A stretch of DNA of 64,000 nt from positions 13,529,501-13,593,500 of the forward strand of contig CM050656.1 in NCBI GenBank assembly GCA_027574665.1, written 5' to 3'. Below the pieces are notes generated by a model, which did not search any database, was not told where the DNA came from, and saw nothing but the letters and a program-made list of their open reading frames with translations. Positions 40,305 to 52,571 of the stretch are shown here, one piece after another. The DNA comes from Rhynochetos jubatus. Taxonomy: Eukaryota > Chordata > Aves > Eurypygiformes > Rhynochetidae. Both the position numbers and the translations under genes were made by a program. How positions within the stretch are numbered: the stretch's first letter is position 1; every line of letters begins with the position of its first letter.

Positions 40305-40328
40305 TTCAGGCAGTTTAAACTGCCTGAA
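40305..40328. repeat. Perfect 24-bp palindrome without spacer
   Basis: TTCAGGCAGTTT is followed at once by its exact reverse complement AAACTGCCTGAA. The centre is the 8-bp GTTTAAAC. It may be a dimeric binding site or a cruciform-prone sequence; nothing around it explains it. Confidence 0.85.
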
Positions 40329-41734
40329 TCACTTGTTGACCCATGCATGTGTAATGTTAAACCTTGGAGCGCACTAGCCAAATGCATACCATTTGCCCAG
40401 GCAGTAAAGTTGTCTTACACGTCAGTCAAGCTGAAGCCTGATCACTGTGAATTGTATAACAACAAAATAAATCATTGAAGAAGGCTCACAGGAGCAGAAC
40501 AAAACTGTCAAGCTTTTGGGTGGAGGAGTAAAAAACAAAAACAAAAACCAAACAACCAAAAACCAAAAGGCATCACAAATTCTGTGGCTCCACTGCAGTG
40601 CACAGTGCTAGAAGTGTTCAGCCCATGATACCCTGACCAGAAAGAATGCAGACAAGAGGAGCTGAGCATGCTGCTGTAGATACTTGAACAGGAAAAACTG
40701 TCTCTGTCTCAGCTATCATTAGGAATGTTTACTCATTATACAGGTGTATTCATGAGGCATAATAAGATGCTTACAAAGATGTTTTAAAACTGGGAGTGCT
40801 AAATATAAGCACTTGAAGTAGTTTACAAACTAATTGAAGTAAATACACCATCTGCCATAGCTGACAAATTGAGATGCTGTCTACAAGACAAAGGGAAAAA
40901 AGCAGACAGTTCCCTCCCCCACTAATTTCCCTTGAAAGTTGTCCAAAAAGAGAAAGAAAAATAATCATCTAATTAGCAAAGATTTACATTAGAGGTAATG
41001 TAGGAATAACAGTCAACTCAGAGTAATTAAGCAATGATGTCCATGCTTTATCCTGACAGCAGAGACAGAACCAGCAAGACAAAAATACTGAGGATAACAA
41101 CATAGAAGAAAAACAACCAAGTTAAATTGGCCTGTAAAGTAAAATTCAAGAGAAAAGACCCACCACAGATGCAAAGTTAAATTGGGGGGATGCTCAGTAC
41201 ATAATTTGAAACTTATGTATTTATTGCCAGGCACTAAAAAAAAACCCCAAACCCTAATCCTCAACAAAACACCCACCAGCCAAAAAAGCCTTTTTACCTG
41301 AAAAGTAAAATCTTAACCACAGTGAACAATGTATGATTTTATTAATTTTAACTAATGCAATACTCTCCCACATCCAGAAAATCGTCATACATAAGAAAGT
41401 TGCTGGGAGCATTATCCCTCCCTGTCCTCCACAGGAGTTTCATAGAACATTGCCACAATTGGCTTTGGTTGAGGCTGAAACCAAAGCAGAAAATTTTCAG
41501 GAAACACTCTGCACTTTGGATCAAACTCCCCATTGATTCTTAAATGTAGCATTTAAGACTTAGTCAGCATAACCAATTTCCTCTGCAGAGGCCTTGTCAT
41601 ACTCTTGCTGATGAACCAAAGCTGATAACGGTTTAAGCTTTATGTCAATAAGACCAGCTGACTCTCTGGAGATACTATCGCCACCTGCATTTGCAGGTAA
41701 ACATTATCAGCTGCAGACACCAGCTTCTTGTGCA

Positions 41735-41787
41735 TACAAAAAAAACCCAAACCACAACCCAAACAGAACTACAAACCCCAAAACCCT
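41735..41787. repeat. A/C-rich simple stretch next to CR1 tail
   Basis: AAAAAAACCCAAACC-type sequence with several AACCC units. It lies just 5' of a CR1 3' fragment and may be a decayed simple repeat. Confidence 0.6.
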
Positions 41788-41804
41788 ATTAGTCCAAGGT
41801 ATGT

Positions 41805-41902
41805 CAGACCTTGAATGACTTGATCTAACTTTGAATTTAGCTCTACTTTGAGTGGAGGACTGTACCAGATGACGCCCCTTCCAACCAAAGTTATTCTACC
41901 TG
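41805..41902 (+). mobile_element. CR1 LINE 3' tail fragment, plus strand
   Basis: About 100 bp with the order TTGAATTTAGCTCTACTTTG, GAGGACTGTACCAGATGAC, CCCCTTCCAACCAAAGTTAT, which follows the 3' end of a CR1 subfamily. It is short and diverged. Confidence 0.78.
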
Positions 41903-44900
41903 TATTACAGCTCCTTCTACAATGAGGCAGGCATAGAATGAGCAGTACTGATAAAACCCCAACCAGTCCAAGTGCTAACTCTAGAAGCTGATGAAAGCTG
42001 CTTTCTCTGACTTTCCATGAAATGAACTCCATGTTTTCCTTAAGAGTGATGAAAACTCAGTGATACCCCAGGACATCACATCATTCTGCCAGTATGTACT
42101 CCAGGTTGTTTTCTTATTAAAATCATATTTCAGGAAAAAAAAAAAGCCTTGAGGGAATCTTTGTTGTTGTTTTTAATTTTAAACAGCAGCATAATTCCTA
42201 CATGATTTCACTCAGACTAAAATCATACATGAACAACAGATGAGGGGCTATTGAGAAGCCTTCAAATGCCCCATTCTGAAACTAAGTCTTATTTTTATTT
42301 GTATAAGTAATCCAAGTAATGCTGATAGAATTGCCAAACTGATTAAGTCCTCCAAAATCATAGCTTGACTGGGGTTATTTTGATTTCAGTTCTGACTTCT
42401 GAGGCTCCATTGAGCAGCTAGGCTTCCCTTGCAAGCACTTCTATCATCCCACGACATAGGGATGATACTCATTATGAAAATAAAGTCTAGGAATTGAATC
42501 ATTTAAAAATGAATGGTGGAACTCTCTTGTAACTCCTGCTGCTGGCATTTTATGTGAATGTTCATAGTATTTTGGTATACAATAAACTCATAAGATTTGG
42601 CAAGTTTAAAATAGAGACCTCCCAGTCTGTCTGTAGGACACCTGCTTTGTTAGTAATTCTAGCAGCAAAGCAGTTCATGAACTGCTCAACATTGCTCGTT
42701 CCTGTCCCAGCTCCCCCCAGCATCATTAATTCATCCACTTGTGATGTTGTGCTCAAGGCCAGACCAGTACACTTGAATCCCATGCCTGGGTGGGCAGGCT
42801 TTCATAGTCTGGAGGGGACTGGGGCGTGAGGGAGAGCGGGTGTAAGAGACTCCATTTCTTAAACTGAGATCTTTCCCTGCTCTGGGGCAGGCTGCAGTTA
42901 AACATTCAGAAGTGCTGCTTGGGCAGTTGTCATTTCTCCCTATGAACCGAGACTACTCTTCTCCTCTCCCTGTAGTGCTCTCTGTGAAGCGTTGCTGCAT
43001 GCAGGAATTAAATAGGGAAAGGTGACCACCTAAGTCAGCAGCGCTGCCAGAAAGTTATTTACCAGAAGATCCCCTTACACAGTTTCACAGGCAGCTGAAT
43101 CAACATAACGGGAGGGAAAACTGTGCTAAGGGAGGGCAAAGGCCTTTTAATCCAGCCTTGCCTACAGAAAAGCAATATGCAGAACTGCGTTTCATTTTTA
43201 TGCCCTGTCTAGTACCCTGGTTTCAGATACCTGCTTACCCTCCATATCAGAAAGCACAGACACACAGAGGATTCAGTTTCCAAGAATAGTCTGATACAAC
43301 GTGCTTAACTTCAGAATCTGCAAGTTTTTGTTAAATTAATGAATTAGCTTTAAAGCAAGATGCACTGCAGTTAGCAGTACTAGCAAAATACAAAAGCCTG
43401 CTAACACTGAAGAACTGCTAGTAGCTGTTCTGCCTTCTACAGGTCCCACCATACTCAGAATTCCTCTGGCCATTTTCTAAGCTTGAACTCTTTATCTTCG
43501 TGTCATATATGAAAATCTGAAGACGACATGTTTAATCTGAATAACAGGTTACTGTGAATCAGTGTTGCTGGTTAACACGTTTTTTTTCCAAAACATATGA
43601 AAAAATGACAGTGCTCAAGACCAATCTCACGCCTTCACAACAAAAGCGGGGACATACTTTCCTCCTCCTAACAATTGAGCCACTGGGAAAACTTCACTAC
43701 CTTTTTCAATGTCTCCAGTTTTTTCCATTTCACAAATAGCATCACAAGTTGCAGTGAAGGCTTCTTAACTGAAAACATCTGTGATAGTTTTGTTATATTT
43801 AACATGGAGCTGTTGTTCCTTCTCAACTTTCTTCAGTTAAATTATTAATTTTTTCTTATTTTTTTTTAGAAAGGTGCATAGATTTAATAAAGAGACCCTC
43901 TAAAAAGAATGAAATGCAAGTTTTGCAACACCACAGATTGATAATAAGCCTCATGACCACAAGGTTAATTTGCTCTTAAATCCGCTTAGGTAGTGGTCCT
44001 ATGAGTATACACCCTGAGCCAGAAGGAAGTATCTAATGAGTAAGGAAGTGCACTTTCACATTCTTTCTCACTTAAATAGCTCTTTTTCAGTCACATTAAA
44101 TATTGGCCTTCAGAGGGAGACAAGACATTAACTAATACTTGAACTTTAGGCATGTAAATTAATAGTGTCGTAAATGCTAAGTATGTGTTCAGCCCTCAGT
44201 CATGAATTCCCTGGGGGCATCCAGCCTCTTCTCAGATAAGGCCAAGCAAGAACTGCAGTCTCATTCCTTGATAAGAAAGCACAAGACTTTGTAAAGTGGG
44301 TCATACACATTTGTCAAGCAGTAGGATGCTTTGCTACTCATCAAGTGATATCAAATTAATAGCAGTGGCCATAAAAATTACCATTTTCAGCACATAACTT
44401 ATTTAATAATGTCTTTTCCTCTTTAAAGAGCTCAGCATTTTAATCTCAGCTTTGTCAGAACTCTTCTATAACAACATAAACATGGTCAATTTTAATGTTT
44501 TGGAGGCATGGTAGTGCTCATTATGGTGTATGCCCTGCATAATGGGTCATTCTGACAGCATTCACTTTTAATATTCTAACAGATAAAGATATTTTAGAAA
44601 CACATCAGCTTTTCTGATTATGTACCTGCTAGCTAAACAACCAAACATTGTTCTTGTACTGTTATTTCTAAAAAGAGTTCTAGTTTATTTAGTATATGAA
44701 GGGACACTATGAAATTTTGTTTCAGCTCTACATTCAAAAGAGAAGCAGTTACATAAGAAACAGAATAAAGTAATCCTTATAGCTGGTTTTTTTCCAATAC
44801 TGTGTATAAGCTCCAAATAAATGGGATTAAATTACTGCACTGTTAGCATATTCAAGACCAGGAGACAGAATATGTAAATAAGTACATGCACACACAAACA

Positions 44901-45699
44901 CACTAATCTAAAAAATGCAAAATAGACCAGAAATAAAATTAATTGCCACTACAGATATTTAACAGACTAATTACAGATAATTTGCCTGAAATTTTTCTGT
45001 AGCCACTCTTATTTATTCCTTGTTTTCTTTCAATTGATATTTTTACAAAAGAATAATTTTCTTCTTATTAAAGGAATAAGAACTACAACATGCAACCCAC
45101 ATTGGAAAGAAAACGAGACTATGACAAAGATATTTCTAGCTAAAATTGTAGCACAAGTGTGATTCTCACACCATGGGCTGATAATTATCTTTGTGAAGCT
45201 GAAGTAAAAGTCTCCAGGTTACAGTAGACAAAACCATTCCTTTGATGCTACTGCCTTATGACCCAATTTTTATTCCCAGCCACGGTATTGGAACGTCTCT
45301 GAAACTTATATGGTTTGGGCATTTATTTCTCACATTGAATGCAAAGGTGAAAGGAAATTTCAGTCAGGAGGAGATGGTGCCAAATTCCCTCTACTGTAAA
45401 CATGTTACTCCTGTATTTGTTCAGGGAAATACAAACAAAACCAAAAATCATGTGTTTTATAGCATCTTAAGTCCACCTATTAGAGCCGTGTAGTCATATT
45501 TGCAGTTGATAAATACACAAGTCACATACTTAAAAAATTTCATTGAAAATAGTTGGGTTTTATTTTGACCTCACATCTTTTGATTCTTGAGCACTGTCTC
45601 CCTACAAGGGTATAATTACCTCCTACTGCAGCAGATCTCAATAGAGCCATCAAAGATTGTAAAAATGCTGCTACACACCTTGAAATTTTCCCCCAAATC

Positions 45700-46680
45700 C
45701 TGACCTTGTGACAATGGAAATTTGCTTTCCCGGCCTCCCCCAGCACCAACATGGCTCCTCAGCCCTCCCCACCCAGTTCAGCCCTCACAGGGTGCTCACC
45801 TCAGTTCTGCCAGCAGCTCTGGAGGTTACAGCCACAGGAGCGGGGTCCCAGAGAAGTAGCTTCCAGGAATTTCCATGGACTGCTCGTTTCTCCAGCCGGG
45901 TTGGGGTGGCTGCTGCTGCTCAGCCATCTCTGGAAAGGCATTTGGCATTTCAGAGGGTCAGCCTTCAGGAAGAGGAAGGAAAAGCAGCCACCTCCATTGA
46001 GGAGGTGGGATAGGGCAGTGCCAGCACCTGCAGAGCAAGGAGGTGTCCGGAGCCTCTGACACAGCCCCAGAAAAAGGGCACTGGACAGAGAGGCATCCAA
46101 GAGAGGCAAAGTTTTAGGACTCTTGAGATGGCGACAGCTCTCCCACGACGAGAAGCAGGGAGGCTTGAGGTGCTATTTCTGATAAGACGACCACCTGCAG
46201 CATTCACCCGAGTCACTGCCCTGTCTCCCCACAGGCCCCAGGGGGATTTGAGCATCCAGCCTGCAGCTGGGGCAGGCTAGGGGGCTGGCCACAGGGGCTT
46301 TTCCTTCAGCCTGTGCACAAAGCACTTGAGCAGCTTCACCTGAGTGCCTGGAGTGCTGAGGCTCCCCTCCATGGCTCTGGTGGGTTGGCTCTGGTCCTGG
46401 TTCAGACATGGTTTTCCAGCTCCAAACTGAGAACAGTTGTGGGTGTAAAAGAGTGGGTGGTGCCAAGGTCTCCATGTGCCCTTCACGGCTCAGCACTTTA
46501 CCCTTACACTTCCCTGCAGTAGGCATGGAGAGCAAGGCGGTAGCATAGCTGCAGGGAGCAGCATGACCACTCAAGCCTTCATCAGCGTTTAGCAGCTTCA
46601 GTACCAGCTTCTCAGTTATCGACAGGCATACTGACCTGTGAGAGCTTTCCAGCTCAAACAGAAAAGGCACAACCACGGTG
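45700..46680. other. GC-rich block inside AK5 intron, no gene recognised
   Basis: Base composition rises sharply compared with the AT-rich introns on both sides. Overlapping open frames of about 100 to 167 codons exist on both strands; the longest is minus-strand 46173-46676. None resembles a known family, none has flanking splice signals I trust, and open frames on both strands at once are expected from GC-richness alone. It could be an unrecognised repeat or an exon of a lncRNA. Confidence 0.4.
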
Positions 46681-47197
46681 AAATTTTGTTCTTACATTCA
46701 CCACAGCAAAAGGTTTTGGTTACTGTACACCTACATGCACCCCACGTAACAGAGACAGGTTTCACCGTCTCTTTGCCTATACGTTTTCATTCCATAAATG
46801 GGGGAAAAGATATTTCCCTTGCAGGGATGCAGTGAACATTAATGTGCTAATAGTTGTTGCAGCTATCAAGCTGAACATACGCTGAGTCAAAAACCTTTCC
46901 CCTCTGGCTGGTTTGTGTTTTTCCTTTCCATGGTAATGGTGTTTTAGGAACAGGTCCTCTTGGGAAAGAGATTTCACGCTGTCATGACTCCTTCAGCTTT
47001 GGTACACGTTTTTGAGTAAGTAGTGTAGTGTATTGGAAGGGAAATATATGACTGGTTCTACTGTGTAGAGCGTCTTTGCACAAAAAAATTGCAAAATAGG
47101 CAGTCGCATCAGTTTCCTCCCATTTTCTTGGTTGCTGTGATCTGAGAAAGGAAGATGCATATTCTTTGCTAATTCTAGATATTTTTCCCTCACAAAG

Positions 47198-47361
47198 GTG
47201 GTCCTGGCTCTGGCAAAGGTAGCCAATGCGAACAGTTAGCCAAGAAATATGGATTTACTCACCTGTCCACTAGTGACCTTCTCCAAAACGAGTTATCGTC
47301 ATTGTCAGAGAGAAGTAAATTGATCAAAGACATCATGGAAAGTGGTGAACCTGTGCCTGGC
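47198..47361 (+). CDS. AK5: AK5 exon: P-loop and AMP-binding part of second kinase domain (with altered AMP-site residues)
   Basis: After the split Gly codon the exon reads [20 protein letters not shown], then [20 protein letters not shown] and [15 protein letters not shown]. The P-loop GGPGSGKG, which holds the ATP phosphates, is intact. In the NMP-binding part the family pattern STG(D/E)LLR is here STSDLLQ: the Gly equivalent to AK1 G40 is Ser (47272-47274), and the Arg equivalent to AK1 R44, which contacts the AMP phosphate, is Gln (CAA, 47284-47286). CAA differs from the Arg codon CGA by one transition. [11 protein letters not shown] is specific to AK5. The exon is 164 bp, phase 1 to 0, donor GTAAGC. 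Confidence 0.95.
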
Positions 47362-48390
47362 GTAAGCGAAGGTTTTATTTGGGGAGCTAATGGTTAAACA
47401 AAGGCAGTGGTAGGTGGGTTGTCTAAAAGGGTGGAAATAAGAGTCTAGATCTGATGATTCCCATTTAAGTAAAATGAATGTGCAACTCAAGGGAGAAGTT
47501 TCCTTATTGCCAGATCTGTGGCACTTCTTTCCCCTTTCTATGCCAGTGTTTCTTTATATTTCAGACTCACATAGGCAACAAATTAGTCATGAAATATAGT
47601 GAGACAGTTGCTACGGTATACATTGCAAAATGTAGGAATAAGTACAGGAAACAGAAGCTTTATGTCAGTTATATAACGTCACATTTCAGATTCAGAGCTG
47701 GTCCTCCTGGCAGCTATTCTAATTTACAATACCTGCGGCAGTTCCCCGCAGAGCTGGCTGACATCCCAGAGTAGCTGGACTGCAGTTTAATGGAGATTGT
47801 GAAGGCAGAGTGTGTTGTTCTCAGCTGGACTTGACTTCTGCATGGCAGGTCTGCACCCCCAATTCTTGGTGGGTCTTCAGCAAGTACAGCTGGGTCATAG
47901 GATGCATTTCTTAATGAAAGATGCTGGGAAGTGCTGCGCAGGGGACGCTAAAAGCTGTGCTGAGGCCTGATTTTGATTGCTTTGCTCTTTGGTGTGTTTG
48001 GTCAGGTGGGTCTCTTAGCACTTTCCACACAGTATAATTATATCAATGGCATAGCTAAATGCAATCAGATTGGAAAATGCTGCAGCAGTACTCCAAAGTT
48101 TCACAGGCATTTAGGTTAGTTTTGAAACTGTGAGATATTCCCAGCTACCTAGAGGACACTTTGGGAACACTTGGGTAGGTTGCAACAGTAGATTGTGTAG
48201 CATAGCTGGGCCTGGGTGAAGAAAAAGTAGGGTGTGCTGCTACCTGCAGGGCAAGAAAACCACCTGCATCCACAGGACCTGCTTTTAGGGAAACAGGCCA
48301 GTTGTCAAGGGTGTAGGACTAGAGTCAGTGAACAAACACATGTATCAACCTTATTCATTAACCAAGTAACTCCCTTTCTTTCCAATGCAG
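47362..48390 (+). other. AK5: AK5 intron (1029 bp)
   Basis: GTAAGC donor and TTTCCAATGCAG acceptor. No other feature seen. Confidence 0.88.
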
Positions 48391-48507
48391 GGTATTGTCC
48401 TAGAGCTACTGAAGGAAGCCATGGTTTCCAAGTTAGGGGACACAAAAGGATTCCTGTTCGATGGGTATCCCCGGGAGCTGAAGGAAGCAGAAGAGTTTGA
48501 GAGCAAG
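48391..48507 (+). CDS. AK5: AK5 exon: DGYPR segment of second kinase domain
   Basis: It reads GIVLELLKEAMVSKLGDTKG then FLFDGYPRELKEAEEFESK, 39 codons, phase 0 at both ends. GIVLELLKEAM is diagnostic for AK5 against AK1 (TVLDMLRDAM). FLFDGYPR keeps the conserved Asp that organises magnesium and the Arg equivalent to AK1 R97 that binds AMP. So in this exon the active site is intact, unlike its neighbours on both sides. The donor is GTGACC, the weakest in the gene. Skipping it would keep the frame. Confidence 0.95.
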
Positions 48508-51500
48508 GTGACCATACAATCATAATGCTGTTAACTCCTACGAAGATATGACTGTACTTCTCATGCTGCTCGGGTCCCTATCTTTAACGGATTGTAACGG
48601 GGACGTGTAAAGTGCCAATCCAACAGCGCTGTGCTGCTGATCACTGAAACTACACAGACTCTGTAATGCCAGGAGAAGTAAAGGCTGATTTTGCCCATAT
48701 TTAATATAAACAATTGACATTTAGTCGAAAGCACCATTTTTAGAATCAGTTGTATAGTTCTAGTGGATGGCCGTTATGCTTCTCATGAAAATCTTACCAA
48801 GCACTATTTGATGTGGGTCCATGGAAGCATGTGTCTGCCCAGTTACCATTGAGCGGGCTCTGCTAAAGCTTGCTGCCACTTTGAAACAGCAAAACACAGA
48901 TTAAATTTTTGTGATGAGTAACAGGTGGCACAGCCATAAAAAGAGCGCTTTGCAAGTGCCTGCGTAGCAGTTCAGAGCGTTATTGATCTCCTCGGTATGT
49001 GCTAAGACCTACTGAGAAGTCTCAGCTGTACATTTCTCAATCTGCAGAAAATACTCTGTATAAACCCTATCAATGACTTTGCCAGGGCTTAGGAGAAAAG
49101 AAGTGGTGAACTAGGGGAAATGGTTAGGTATATATTCTACCGCATGACACTCCACAAATGTTCTATGCAAATTCGAAAGGTAATAAAATTTTAATGAACC
49201 ATCTGTTTTCTCCCTGAACCTTTAGCTGCTTTATTTAGTTGATGACCAGAAAGGCCTAGCAAGATTTAGGCATTAGAAGCTGGTTGAAAGAATAGTCAGT
49301 AGGATTTGCTATAGAAGCCATTCACAGAAATGCTGATCTATTAGTTCCTTCACTAAAATGCCACAGACTGTTACAAAGACATTGGAAATCTCTTTAGTTT
49401 TGTGTAGAAGGAGGAACTAGTTGAGTAGTGCTATTTTTCAGGCAGGTGTATGTGTCATGTCCCATAAACAGTGGTGTGTGCAACAAAGTAGGACTTGGAG
49501 ATTGGAGTGTCCTGGCCTGAGACATTGCCAGGCAAACAAGTCTTGAAGCATCCAGTGCACACGCAGAGCCCCTTTCAGTTCCTGCAGACACTGTAGCAGC
49601 AAAAGATCCTGTGGTCTTGAGCTGCCTTTGACATTTGGATTAAAACACAAGGACCCCAAGTGATAATTTTGAATGTGCTAAGTCATCCCTGTTGTGTCCA
49701 TGTGTCCACTTTGGTTGTCCCAGGGGCAGCTTCCCAGGCTGTTAGCTGCTCTGTAAGGCTGTGAAGTTTTTGCAGTGTGAGTCATTACTGAGGTAATGCT
49801 TTGCAGTTCTTTCTAAGGGGCAATGAGAAGTTGTTCCCACGTTATAATCGAACGAAAAGAGGTGGAAAGCAGGCTTTGTTTCTCAGTGGCGGCAAAGTGC
49901 CAGTGAATAATGCTACATATCTACATGATGTGTAAAAAGCATTATAATTGTTAACAAAGAGTTGTTCTGTTTAGAAGACATTGGGAACAGTGCTTAGACT
50001 TAAAAGCTTGACAGCCCTCAATAGAATTACTTTATTCTCCAGCTAGTGTTGCCCATGATATAATTGCACTTTTGCCTAGCTGTAATTCTAGAAAAGCACG
50101 TCTGTGTTTTCTCCTTGGTCTTTCTGCTAGGTGAGGAGTAGAAAACAATATTAAATTACAAGTTCCACACCACCAGGTGGAAGATACCCAGTAAGACAAA
50201 GACCCAGTATATTAGACTTGTTTGGCTTCCTGCAGATGTCCCCACAGCATGTATTAGTTAAGCTAAATTGTGTCAGGAAAACAGTAATTTTTAAAAAACG
50301 CAGTAGTAAAAATTGCTGTAATATCTGAGGGACACATTACTTTTACTTTTTGCAATTTTTAACTCTAAAGAATGACACTTCTGTAACGTTTTGAATTGTA
50401 GAGAATAGCAACACTGAAACTTTTAAGAGAACCACATAGATTTTTCAAAATCAAATCAGACCCAGTCTGTCAAACAAGATACTATTATCTGATCCTAACA
50501 GTCAGTAGACTCCCTCATATCCTCATTGTAAGGTGATGACATGACTATAAAGAGGAAAGGAATCATTCCTCATTTATTCTACTATAATTTAGAATAGACC
50601 ATGGAATTCCTCGTGTGGAGCTCAGTGGAAATAACTTCTCAACATCCTAGTCCAATTACACAGAAAGGACACGTGTTTTAATCATTGACTAAACCCACCT
50701 CTTTTTTTAACTTCTCAATCTAAGTGTCTTGCACTGTCAAACTGCCTTGTTGGCTTTTTTAGTCCCAAACCCCAATACTGCTGCTGCTAATAGCATTAAG
50801 GTTTTCTGAGCTGTGTGGAAGAAATGGATAGATAAAAGCCTGCCACTGAACTGTCCAACATAATCCCTTTGCTTCAACCGTCTCTTAGGAAGTCATTAAG
50901 GTAGCAGAAAGGTACAACATAATCCAGACATCCTCAGTCAAACGCAGAAGGCCTAGCGTGAAATACTTACCTTCAGAATATTTCTTCCTTCGAGGCTGTC
51001 AACAAAGGTAGCCATAGCAGCTTCCTTGTATCAGTCATTTAGACTTTGCTGTAGCCATGGTAAAAGCATGAATTTCTAATGGTCACTAGTATGAAGAATA
51101 GTTGTATTTTCTCAAGACTTCACACTCTTTCCTAAAGGTGTTCTCCAAATCCCTGCTAGAAAAGGAAGGAATGAGAAAAAGCCTGAGAGCATCATTGGAG
51201 GATTTAATACGTAACTGCATGGAAAATCATCACGTTACTTTTCTTCTCTGATCCTGTAACACCTTTATTTTACTTCACAGAGTGGAGTTCATCCCTTTAG
51301 ACTCAGCCCAACAGATATTGCTCAGACAAAACCTTGTGTCAGAGCAAGCTGCGCTGAGCAGGGTGCATGACAGAGTGTATTGCAAGATTTATGCTAAATG
51401 ACACGCATATTTTTCAGCATCTCAGGGAAAGAACGACGAGGATTTGTGTTTAGAACTTTTGGTTCTCTCCTAAAACGTTACAAGGAACATTTTGCTCTTT

Positions 51501-52382
51501 CTTGCCTGTTCTTTTTCACCCATAAAGTATTGCAATATCTACTATAAAATGTGTGTAGAGACAATTATTTACTATCTTTGCAAAGGCCTGGGGAAAAAAA
51601 AAAAAAATCCATATTTATTTTGTTTGTAGAAAAGGGCAGACTCTCCCTTACGACTAGTTTGGCGCTAGCCAGAAAGCACTAAGTGGTGGGCTTCTTATAG
51701 AATTCGGAAATTACTCACCAGTTTGAAAATGCAGAGAAATACATCACATCCTTCCTTTGTGCCATGGGTAGTAATGATAAAGAATTACATTGCAAGTACT
51801 GACAGAAAATACCGTGTGACATAAAGTAACTCACAGGATGTGTTCCTGTGAATTGGTCCAATAACAAGCATTTGATGGTGTCCCTGAGCCTGTCTGTTGC
51901 TACTCATTTCCGTTTCAAGTGGGCACACTTTAATTTGGCCATTTCCTTCTATTGCCTTTTGAAATTCTAAGCTATAGTTTACCGCTCCTCGGATGAAAAT
52001 ATACTATACACAGATTGCACAAAGCAACGGCTAAAAGAAATCTGTGTCAAGCATTCCATGAGTCCAAGCTTTAATCAAATATGTGCAAATAATGTACAAC
52101 GTGACAATCTGCAGTCCAAGTAGACAGAATTTTTCAGATCTTGTCTCTTTTTCTCTGTATGTGTAGAGCCCAGTCAAGCACAGCCTTGGTCCCCAACGCT
52201 GGGCTCTCTAAGTGCTGCTACAATAAGAGCTGTTAATAAAAGTAATTTTTGCACAGAAAAATACAAAAGTAATAAATTCCTTGATGACTCTTTCAGTAAC
52301 ATTTCTTTTTGACGTTATCCAAACAAAATCAGTTTTACCAGGCCAGTGGTTTGAACACATAATTGTTTCTCTTTGTCTCCAG
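48508..52382 (+). other. AK5: AK5 intron (3875 bp)
   Basis: GTGACC donor; the acceptor lies after TTTGTCTCCAG. A short inverted repeat (TCACAGGA / TCCTGTGA, 51831-51851) is the only structure I noted. No exon or repeat family recognised. Confidence 0.83.
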
Positions 52383-52571
52383 ATTGGGGAACCACAACTC
52401 GTGTTCTGCCTGGACTGCTCTGCAGAAACCATGAGCCGTCGCCTTCTGATGAGAAATCAGGGCGGTCAGCAGTCTGATAACACCGAAACCATCAAGGAAG
52501 GAATTGAAAGCTATGACCAAGCATCAAAACCTTTGATTGCCTACTATGAAAGGAAGACACAGTTATGCAAG
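52383..52571 (+). CDS. AK5: AK5 exon: LID and catalytic helix of second kinase domain (catalytic Arg lost)
   Basis: Its 63 codons read IGEPQLVFCLDCSAETMSRR, LLMRNQGGQQSDNTETIKEG, IESYDQASKPLIAYYERKTQ and LCK, phase 0 at both ends. The Arg after LLM fits AK1 R132 and is kept. In the LID, AK1 GRVDDN aligns with GQQSDN, so R138 is Gln and one Asp is Ser. In the following helix AK1 ETIKKRLETYY aligns with ETIKEGIESYD, so transition-state Arg R149 is Gly (GGA, 52500-52502). From memory, human AK5 also lacks Arg at the R138 site but keeps KRLEAYY; the Gly is therefore the more telling change. KPLIAYYERKTQL is a good AK5 match. Donor GTAATT. Confidence 0.95.

Larger units (their letters stand above)
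38915..47197 (+). other. AK5: AK5 intron (8283 bp) with two CR1 fragments and a GC-rich block
   Basis: It contains CR1 pieces (39130-39472 and 41805-41902), a perfect 24-bp palindrome (40305-40328), A/C-rich simple stretches (40530-40570, 41236-41280, 41735-41787) and a GC-rich block (45700-46680) with open frames on both strands. No AK5 exon is expected here because the flanking exons join directly inside the P-loop. Confidence 0.85.

Noticed and set aside
46173-46676. Minus-strand open frame of 167 codons
   Set aside because: It overlaps open frames on the plus strand in GC-rich DNA, has no recognisable domain, and is low-complexity in places.
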